Positions 57,635-64,000 of a stretch of 64,000 bases of DNA are shown here, piece by piece. How positions within the stretch are numbered: position 1 is the first letter of the stretch; each line of letters begins with the position of its first letter. A model generated the notes under the pieces. The model was not told the DNA's origin. It worked only from the letters and a program-made list of their open reading frames with translations, and made no database searches. The stretch lies in assembly GCF_017353185.1 (NCBI RefSeq), contig NZ_JAFMYV010000004.1:353871-417870 (forward strand). The letters run 5' to 3'. A program made the translations under genes and the position numbers. Origin of the DNA: Fibrella rubiginis. GTDB lineage: Bacteria > Bacteroidota > Bacteroidia > Cytophagales > Spirosomataceae.

Positions 57635-58858
57635 ATGACCCCTACTCCTGCCCCGCTCGCCTTTTTGTGCATTGCCACCTTTGTAAAAGGCGAAGCGTTT
57701 ATGCAAACCTGCAAAGCACAGGGCCATACCGTTTATCTACTCACCGAGCAGCGCCATAAAGACAAGCCCTGGCCCCATGAGGCTATCGACGAAATATTCT
57801 ACCTGCCGTCGGAAAGCAACGATAGCCAGAATCTGGACACCATGCTGCTGGGGCTGGCCCATACCATGCGCCGTTGCCATATAGACCGGGTGGTGGCACT
57901 CGATGATTTCGACGTGGAAAAAGGGGCGCTCGTCCGCGAAACGTTTCGGATTCCGGGCATGGGCCAAACCACGGCGCGGTTCTTCCGCGACAAACTGGCC
58001 ATGCGCATTCGGGCGCAGAAAGCGGGCATTCGCGTGCCCCGGTTCAGCAGCCTGTTTAACGACGGGGCCCTAACCCATTTTCTGCAGAACAGCGAAGCGC
58101 CCTGGCTGATTAAGCCCCGCTCAGAAGCCTCAACTACGGGCATCCGAAAAGTGCATTCGCTGGACGAAGCCTGGGCGGTGGTGCATGAACTGGGCGACAA
58201 GCGGCACACGTACCTGATTGAAGAGTTTAAGCCCGGCAGCGTTTATCACGTTGATTCACTGTCGTTTGCATCGAAAGCCGTCTTCAGCCGTGTGAGTGAA
58301 TACCTGGCCACGCCCATGGAAGTGGCCCACGGCGGCGGCATCTTCCGCACCCGTACCATGGCCCCTTCCGATGCCGAAACCGTTGATTTTCTGGCCATTA
58401 ACGATGCCGTAATGGCGGCGTTCGGGATGCGGCATTCGGCGTCTCACTCCGAATTTATCCGGTGCAACCACGACGGCGAACTGTATTTTCTGGAAACAGC
58501 CTGCCGCGTGGGCGGGGCCAATATTGCCGAGATGGTTGAGGCGGCGTCGGGCGTGAATTTGTGGGCTGAATGGGCAAAACTGGAAATTGCCGCTGCTTAT
58601 AACCAACCCTACAGCCCCCCCACCGACGAGGGTCATTATGCCGGTCTGATTGCTTCGCTGGCCAACGAAATACACCCTGATACGGCTGCATTTGCCGATC
58701 CCGAAATCGTCTGGCGCATGCACCGCGAACACCATATTGGCTTTATTGTAAAATCGGAACAGCCTGAGCGAATCTTGACATTGCTGGATTCATACATGCA
58801 CCAAATTCAGGGAAGCGTGCATGCCTCAATGCCGGTCTCAGCCAAGCCAACGAACTAA
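57635..58858 (+). CDS. ATP-grasp domain protein of unknown substrate
   Basis: 407 residues. The ATP-grasp core is visible: FRDKLAMRIRAQKAGIRVPR near 121-140, the Lys in WLIKPRSEASTTGIRKV (binds ATP), the acidic cluster in YLIEEFKPGSVYHVDSLSF near 194-212 and YFLETACRVGGANIAEM near 285-301 (Mg-binding E and R-x-G-G-x-N). The N-terminal 110 residues form a preATP-grasp domain, with FLCIATFVKGEAFMQTCKAQ and DRVVALDDFDVEKGALV. This matches proteins loosely called biotin-carboxylase-like that ligate carboxylates and amines. The exact product, for example a dipeptide or modified amino acid, is unknown. Confidence 0.88.
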   Translation: MTPTPAPLAFLCIATFVKGEAFMQTCKAQGHTVYLLTEQRHKDKPWPHEAIDEIFYLPSESNDSQNLDTMLLGLAHTMRRCHIDRVVALDDFDVEKGALVRETFRIPGMGQTTARFFRDKLAMRIRAQKAGIRVPRFSSLFNDGALTHFLQNSEAPWLIKPRSEASTTGIRKVHSLDEAWAVVHELGDKRHTYLIEEFKPGSVYHVDSLSFASKAVFSRVSEYLATPMEVAHGGGIFRTRTMAPSDAETVDFLAINDAVMAAFGMRHSASHSEFIRCNHDGELYFLETACRVGGANIAEMVEAASGVNLWAEWAKLEIAAAYNQPYSPPTDEGHYAGLIASLANEIHPDTAAFADPEIVWRMHREHHIGFIVKSEQPERILTLLDSYMHQIQGSVHASMPVSAKPTN

Positions 58859-58965
58859 TTTGACTGGCCTTATACATTAATAATAGATTATTTCATATAA
58901 TTTTTCCGCAAAACTGTTGTCTTTTCTTTCTGTAGACTAAAGCTAGTACGCATTTTGCAAGTGAT

Positions 58966-59006
58966 AGCGCAGGTACTGTCTAATGGACAGATCTGCGCTT
59001 TTTTTT
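58966..59006 (+). terminator. Intrinsic terminator after the ATP-grasp gene
   Basis: Stem AGCGCAG/CTGCGCT with inner CTGTC/GACAG pairs and loop TAATG, followed by eight T. It lies 107 bases after the ATP-grasp stop and about 95 bases before the surface-protein start. It either ends the former transcript or attenuates the latter. Confidence 0.85.
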
Positions 59007-59101
59007 GTGCTCACCCACCGCACAGCAACAGACTGAAAACTACTTGGATAGCCAGCAGCCACGCAAAAGCTAAGTAGAATTCTGCTCAACAAAATGAAAG
59101 T

Positions 59102-62100
59102 ATGGTAATAAATATCTACTCACCTACCCTCTGTCGACACCTCTTTCTGGCCATTCTTTTGTTTGTATTGGCCCAAGTTTCGGCATCTGCTCAGATATCT
59201 GGCACGGTTTTTAGGGACTTCAACGCCAACGGCGTACGCGAGACACCCAATGAGATTGGGGTGGGTGGCGTAACGGTGACTGTGGTCAGCACCAACAACG
59301 TTATCACCACTGCCACCACCAGCACTGCCGTGGCTTCGCTGGGCAGCTACACCGTTACCGCGGGCGGAACAGCACCATACCGCGTTCAGTTCTCTAACCT
59401 GCCCACCGGCTATTTTCCTGGTCCGAAAGGGACAGATAGTGGCACCCCTCTTCAGTTTAACGTTGCGGCCAACTCAACCAACGTCAGTCTGGGCGTTAAC
59501 TACCCAACTGATTACAGCCAGTATAACCCCAACTTTCTGGTACCCTGTTACGTCAATGGCGACCCTACCAGCACAACCGGTACGGCCAGAAACGAAGGCG
59601 TATTGGTCTCGCTCCCCTACGGTAGTGTAGGCAACACACCCGTAGAGTCGATCGTTGCTACCAACAACCAGGTAGGTACTGTATTTGGTATTGCTTACCA
59701 ACGGGTAGCCAAGCACGTATATACATCAGCATTCATAAAACGGCACTCCGGCTTAGGGCCAGGCGGGGCCGGGGCCATTTACCTAACAAAACCCACCAGC
59801 CCGGGCTCAACGTCCTACACATCATCGTTGTTTGCCACCCTGCCCATTAGCGTATCGGTGGCGTCTAACACAGCACGGGGGCTTCCGAGCAGTACCACAG
59901 CCGTAAACCAGGACCCCACCGTTTTTGATCAGGTGGGCAAAACGGGCCTGGGCGACCTTGAAATGTCGGAAGATGGCACCCAGCTCTACGCCATGAACCT
60001 GTCTGACCGGCGGCTCTACGTTATCCCTATTAACAATCCCACGTCCACTACCCCCACGGCCAATACAGCCGGCATTACCAGTTTCAGCATTACACCCAGC
60101 GCGGGGGCCTGCCGGACGGGCAGCGTTTTCCGGCCTTTTGCCCTGAAAACTTACCGCGGGAAAGTATACGTCGGCGGGGTTTGTACCAATGAAGCCGTTA
60201 CCGGCACGACCACCTATACCGCTGCAAGTTCATCAACAACCACCCCAAACCTGATCACGCGCGATACCACGGGCATGAAAGCCGTGATCTATGAGTTTGA
60301 CCCGACCAATAATTCTTTCACAGGCGTGTTGGGTTTTTCGCTGAACTATAAAAAGGGAGCCACCAACAACGATAAAACGGGCGTAGACCGGGCCGACCGC
60401 TGGCTGCCCTGGACCGACATAATACCCGCTACCGGCTCTACACCTAACCGGTTTGCCCGCGCCGATTTGCCTAACGCATCGTATCCGCAGGCCATGCTGA
60501 CGGGCATTGAATTTGACACCGACGGGGCTATGATTATCGGCATCCGCGACCGGTCGGGCGATCAGTTTGGCAATAATAACTACGGAACAAATAACACCAC
60601 GCAGTATCGCATTATTGCGCCGGGCGACCTGCTGCGGGCGGGTAAATGTAGCCCGACGGCCAGCCTCTGGACTATGGAAAGCAACGCAACCGTCTGTGGT
60701 GTATCGTCGGTGAGCGGGGTGAACAACGGACAAGGCTTTGGTAACGGTGAATTTTACTGGTCAGATGCGATAGCCATTCCTAACACCACCAGCCCATATC
60801 ACAACGAAATGGTCCAGGGTGGTCTGATTTCGTTGCCTGGTAGCGGTGAAGTAGCCTCTGTTGTGCTTGACCCCACCGACCAGATTGACTCGGGGGGTAT
60901 TCGTCGGTTTAAGAACTCAGATGGTTCGGGTAGTCCGGCAACGAGTACACAGATTTTTGTCAGTTCAAACGTGGCTACCTACGGCAAGGCCAACGGCCTG
61001 GGTGACCTTGAACTGGCTTTCGACCCCGCCCCCATTGAAATTGGCAACCGCGTCTGGAACGACGGTACGGCCCAAACTGCCGATGGTCTTCAGGGTGCCA
61101 GTGCTACATCGCTAAGTGCCGTAACTGTTCAACTGTATCAGAACGGCACCCTGTTGAGCACCACAGTAACAAACGGTACGGGTGAATATTACTTCAACAA
61201 CAGCAACGTAACTGGTGGCCTGCAGCCTAATACTGCCTACGAGATCAGAATACCGCTCAGCCAAACGGCGCTGTCTGGACCGGGCTACGTACCCACCCTC
61301 TACAAAGCTGGCACAGACAATACTATTGACAACGACGGATTGCAGGTAGGCGGCAATTCGGTTATAGCGCTGACGACGGGTAACTACGGCGAAAACAACC
61401 ATACATACGATTTTGGCTTTGTCACCTGCCCCACCATCACAAACCCGTCAGGGCCAGTGTCAGTTTGTTCGGGCACGTCGATTAACTCATTGACGGTGAC
61501 CACGACTGCCACGGGCGCGAACTCGATTCAGTTCGTGTATTTCACCACGCCCCAAAGTGGCACGGCCATGTATAGCGGCGGCACCTCACTATCTACTGCC
61601 ACACCCGCCAGTGGTACAGCGGGTATCAGCAACGTGGCTTTCCCGGCCAACAATACCGCTGCGCCGATCACCTACTACGTTTACGCCATCATCAACCCTG
61701 CCCCAGGGCCCTCAGACTGTCGCCCCTTCGCCCAAATACAGGTTACGATTAACCCGGCGGTTTCAGTAACTGTAACGGGTAACCCCAGCCTGACCATCTG
61801 CAACGGCACCAGTACTACACTTACCGCCAATGCCTTTGGTGGGTCTGGTTTCACTTACCGCTGGAATACAGGTGCCACCACGGCATCGATCCCCGTCAGT
61901 CCTACGGTGACGACAGGCTATAGCGTGACGGTAACAAACAACACAGGTTGCTTTAGCACTACATCAGCCACGGTGACCGTGAATCCGGCAGTAACCGTCA
62001 CAGCCAGTGCCAGTCCGGCTACGATCTGCAACGGCGCCAGCAGCACCCTGACAGCCACCGCCAGTGGCGGTACGGGCCTGACCTACCTCTGGAGCAACGG

Positions 62101-64000
62101 GGCCACCACGGCCAGCCAGTCTGTCAGCCCCACGGTGACGACCGCCTATAGCGTCACGGCCACCAACTCGGCGGGCTGCGCCAGCACAGCGACTACTACA
62201 ATCACGGTCAACCCCGCTGTGACCGCTACGGTGGCCAGCCAGACCATCTGTAACGGTACTTCGGCTACGCTGACAGCTAATGCATCGGGCGGCAGTGGCT
62301 TTACGTATGCCTGGGCGCCAACGGGCACGGGCAGCACCCAGAGCGTGGTCGTCTCCCCCACCACTACGACAACCTACAGCGTCACCGTTACCAACAGCAA
62401 CGGCTGCTCGGCCCTCACCTCAGCGACGGTCACGGTGAATCCCGCCGTCACCGCCACGCTCAGCAGTGCGACGATCTGTAACGGCACTTCGGCTACGCTC
62501 ACGGCTACGGGCGGCACCAGCTACAGCTTCAGCAACGGCACCACCAACACGACGGGCACATTGATTGTCGCGCCCAACACCACCACCACTTATTCGGTGA
62601 CAGTGACCAACGCCAACGGCTGTTCAGCCATCGCCTCGGGCACGGTGACGGTCAACCCCGCTGTCACCGCTACGATTGCGGCCAGCCCCAGCCTGACCAT
62701 CTGTAACGGTACCTCCACTACCCTGACGGCTTCAGGGGGCACGGGCTATGTCTGGTCAACAGGGGCCACCACCGCCTCGATCGCTGTCTCGCCCACGACA
62801 ACGACGACCTACAACGTGACGGTGACCAACGCCAGTGGCTGCTCGGCCCTCACCTCAGCTACGGTGACGGTCAACCCCGCTGTCACCGCTACGATTGCCG
62901 CCAGTCCCAGCCTGACCATCTGCAATGGTACCTCGACGACGCTAACGGCCTCAGGGGGCACTGCTTTCCGCTGGTCGACCGGAGCTACCACGGCTTCCAT
63001 CCCCGTCTCGCCCACGACTACCACCACCTACAGCGTCACGGTGAGCAATGCCAGCGGCTGCTCGGCTGTCACCTCAGCTACGGTGACGGTCAACCCCGCC
63101 GTGACCGCCACGCTCAGCAGTGCCACCATCTGTAACGGCACTTCGGCCACCTTGACGGCCACGGGCGGCACCAGCTACAGCTTCAGCAACGGCACCAATA
63201 ACACCACAGGGACGCTGGTCGTCTCACCGTCCACGACCACCATTTACTCCGTGACAGTGACCAACGCCAACGGCTGTTCAGCCATCGCCTCGGGCACGGT
63301 GACGGTCAATCCCGCTGTGACCGCTACGGTGGCCAGCCAGACCATTTGCAACGGCACCTCGGCTACGCTGACGGCTAACGCATCAGGCGGCAGTGGCTTT
63401 ACATATGCCTGGGCACCAACGGGCACGGGCAACACTCAGAGTGTGGTCGTCTCCCCCACGACTACCACCACCTACAGCGTGACGGTCACTAACAGCAACG
63501 GTTGTTCGGCCCTCACCTCAGCTACCGTCACGGTGAATCCCGCCGTCACCGCCACGCTCAGCAGTGCCACGATCTGTAACGGCACTTCGGCGACGCTCAC
63601 GGCTACGGGCGGCACCAGCTACAGCTTCAGCAATGGCACTAGCAACACCACAGGGACGCTGATTGTCGCGCCCAACACCACGACCATTTATAGTGTGACG
63701 GTGAGCAACGCCAATGGCTGTTCAGCCATCGCCTCGGGCACCGTCACGGTCAACCCCGCTGTGACGGCCACAATCGCGGCCAGTCCCAGCACTACCATCT
63801 GCAATGGCACCTCGGCTACCCTGACGGCCAGCGGCGGCACCACCTACCGCTGGAGCACGGGGACTACCACGGCTTCCATCACCGTAGCACCCACCAGTAG
63901 CACCGTATACTCGGTGACGGTGAGCAACACCAGCGGCTGCTCGGCTGTCACCTCGACCACTATTACAGTCAACCCCGCCGTGACGGCTACGCTCAACAGT
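59102..64000 (+). CDS. Large secreted Ig/SdrD-B-repeat surface protein, 3' end outside the window
   Basis: The frame is open from the ATG at 59102 to the last base, 1,633 codons. A signal peptide (LFLAILLFVLAQVSASAQ) precedes an SdrD-B-type domain, ISGTVFRDFNANGVRETPNE near 31-50. A large middle part (about 100-630) looks propeller-like, with GDLEMSEDGTQLYAMNLSDR and GLGDLELAFDPAP. A second SdrD-B-like segment starts IGNRVWNDGTAQTADGLQ near 647. From residue 884 onward, Ig-like repeats of 72-77 residues start NPAVT and contain TICNGTS, TTTTYSVTVTN and a Cys in GCSA, so each has a Cys pair. Such proteins in Cytophagales are usually T9SS substrates acting in adhesion; the C-terminal sorting domain would lie beyond the window. 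Confidence 0.85.
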   Translation, partial: MVINIYSPTLCRHLFLAILLFVLAQVSASAQISGTVFRDFNANGVRETPNEIGVGGVTVTVVSTNNVITTATTSTAVASLGSYTVTAGGTAPYRVQFSNLPTGYFPGPKGTDSGTPLQFNVAANSTNVSLGVNYPTDYSQYNPNFLVPCYVNGDPTSTTGTARNEGVLVSLPYGSVGNTPVESIVATNNQVGTVFGIAYQRVAKHVYTSAFIKRHSGLGPGGAGAIYLTKPTSPGSTSYTSSLFATLPISVSVASNTARGLPSSTTAVNQDPTVFDQVGKTGLGDLEMSEDGTQLYAMNLSDRRLYVIPINNPTSTTPTANTAGITSFSITPSAGACRTGSVFRPFALKTYRGKVYVGGVCTNEAVTGTTTYTAASSSTTTPNLITRDTTGMKAVIYEFDPTNNSFTGVLGFSLNYKKGATNNDKTGVDRADRWLPWTDIIPATGSTPNRFARADLPNASYPQAMLTGIEFDTDGAMIIGIRDRSGDQFGNNNYGTNNTTQYRIIAPGDLLRAGKCSPTASLWTMESNATVCGVSSVSGVNNGQGFGNGEFYWSDAIAIPNTTSPYHNEMVQGGLISLPGSGEVASVVLDPTDQIDSGGIRRFKNSDGSGSPATSTQIFVSSNVATYGKANGLGDLELAFDPAPIEIGNRVWNDGTAQTADGLQGASATSLSAVTVQLYQNGTLLSTTVTNGTGEYYFNNSNVTGGLQPNTAYEIRIPLSQTALSGPGYVPTLYKAGTDNTIDNDGLQVGGNSVIALTTGNYGENNHTYDFGFVTCPTITNPSGPVSVCSGTSINSLTVTTTATGANSIQFVYFTTPQSGTAMYSGGTSLSTATPASGTAGISNVAFPANNTAAPITYYVYAIINPAPGPSDCRPFAQIQVTINPAVSVTVTGNPSLTICNGTSTTLTANAFGGSGFTYRWNTGATTASIPVSPTVTTGYSVTVTNNTGCFSTTSATVTVNPAVTVTASASPATICNGASSTLTATASGGTGLTYLWSNGATTASQSVSPTVTTAYSVTATNSAGCASTATTTITVNPAVTATVASQTICNGTSATLTANASGGSGFTYAWAPTGTGSTQSVVVSPTTTTTYSVTVTNSNGCSALTSATVTVNPAVTATLSSATICNGTSATLTATGGTSYSFSNGTTNTTGTLIVAPNTTTTYSVTVTNANGCSAIASGTVTVNPAVTATIAASPSLTICNGTSTTLTASGGTGYVWSTGATTASIAVSPTTTTTYNVTVTNASGCSALTSATVTVNPAVTATIAASPSLTICNGTSTTLTASGGTAFRWSTGATTASIPVSPTTTTTYSVTVSNASGCSAVTSATVTVNPAVTATLSSATICNGTSATLTATGGTSYSFSNGTNNTTGTLVVSPSTTTIYSVTVTNANGCSAIASGTVTVNPAVTATVASQTICNGTSATLTANASGGSGFTYAWAPTGTGNTQSVVVSPTTTTTYSVTVTNSNGCSALTSATVTVNPAVTATLSSATICNGTSATLTATGGTSYSFSNGTSNTTGTLIVAPNTTTIYSVTVSNANGCSAIASGTVTVNPAVTATIAASPSTTICNGTSATLTASGGTTYRWSTGTTTASITVAPTSSTVYSVTVSNTSGCSAVTSTTITVNPAVTATLNS
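61751..64000 (+). repeat. Coding tandem repeats of three recurring unit types, 216/219/228 bp
   Basis: Unit starts: 61751, 61982, 62210, 62438, 62654, 62873, 63092, 63308, 63536, 63752, 63971. The first two are divergent. From 62210 on, units fall in three classes by length and sequence: A (228 bp, SGGSGFTYAWAPTGTG), B (216 bp, TGGTSYSFSNGT) and C (219 bp, ASPSLTICNGTSTT). The order is A B C C B A B C and then a B-like start. Copies within a class are nearly identical in DNA, so they arose by recent recombination or conversion. Confidence 0.88.

Noticed and set aside
61751..64000. Regular tandem repeats considered as a CRISPR array
   Set aside because: Units are over 200 bp, lie in one open frame, contain no unique spacers and encode Ig-like domains.

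Overview
The window looks like a chromosomal segment of a Bacteroidota bacterium, most likely a Cytophagales member of the Spirosoma/Fibrella kind. The clues are LytS/LytTR two-component pairs, Bacteroidota-type promoters (TTTG or TTG, about 21 bp, TAnnTTTG) with little use of Shine-Dalgarno sites, many lipoproteins, Uma2-family nucleases, Ig-repeat surface proteins of the gliding/T9SS kind, and moderately high GC with short intergenic gaps. The genus is an inference. I see no rRNA, tRNA, CRISPR array, transposase or replication origin.

Layout. 0-4 kb: end of a glycosyltransferase, a YciO protein, a purple-acid-phosphatase-like lipoprotein and an S1/P1 nuclease. 3.7-9.7 kb (minus): LytTR regulator with a TPR histidine kinase, aroA with a CheY-like regulator, a small membrane protein and a DUF502 protein. 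9.8-14.3 kb: Ldh-family dehydrogenase, then a coupled GH43 plus an unassigned 762-residue putative glycosidase. 14.4-17.2 kb: three L,D-transpeptidases, two of them tandem paralogues. 17.4-20.7 kb: creD behind an operator-like dyad, DUF2306 and EamA membrane proteins, and an exported Dps-like ferritin. 21.2-28.2 kb (minus): a six-gene unit of TolC, HlyD, ABC permease, ABC ATPase, LytS kinase and LytTR regulator, preceded by pnuC. 28.6-38.5 kb: Gfo/Idh/MocA oxidoreductase, Uma2, DJ-1/PfpI, heparinase-like lyase, YncE-like propeller, moaA, GAF protein, MFS exporter. 38.8-42.3 kb: an accessory patch with DUF2442, two unknowns (one AT-rich), a VSR/DUF559-like nuclease and an HNH endonuclease. 42.6-51.5 kb: M20 amidohydrolase, maltokinase-like kinase, SDR, acyl-ACP desaturase divergent from plsC, thyA, leucyl aminopeptidase. 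51.7-56.2 kb: a two-subunit Mo hydroxylase (IorAB type), a small secreted protein, a carboxylesterase relic, an aldo/keto reductase. 56.4-64 kb: glycosyltransferase, ATP-grasp enzyme, and a repeat-rich surface protein running off the end.

The most striking feature that gene content does not explain is a set of long, near-perfect inverted repeats in at least 13 intergenic gaps. Arms are 23-66 nt and most differ in sequence from gap to gap. Some swallow stop codons of flanking genes, some carry start codons or promoter elements at their edge, and one locus is a nest of two or three different repeats. Other items worth a second look are the signal-peptide-bearing Dps, the unassigned glycosidase, the sensor-equipped efflux operon, the creD operator, the nuclease patch, and the A/B/C higher-order pattern of the Ig repeats.
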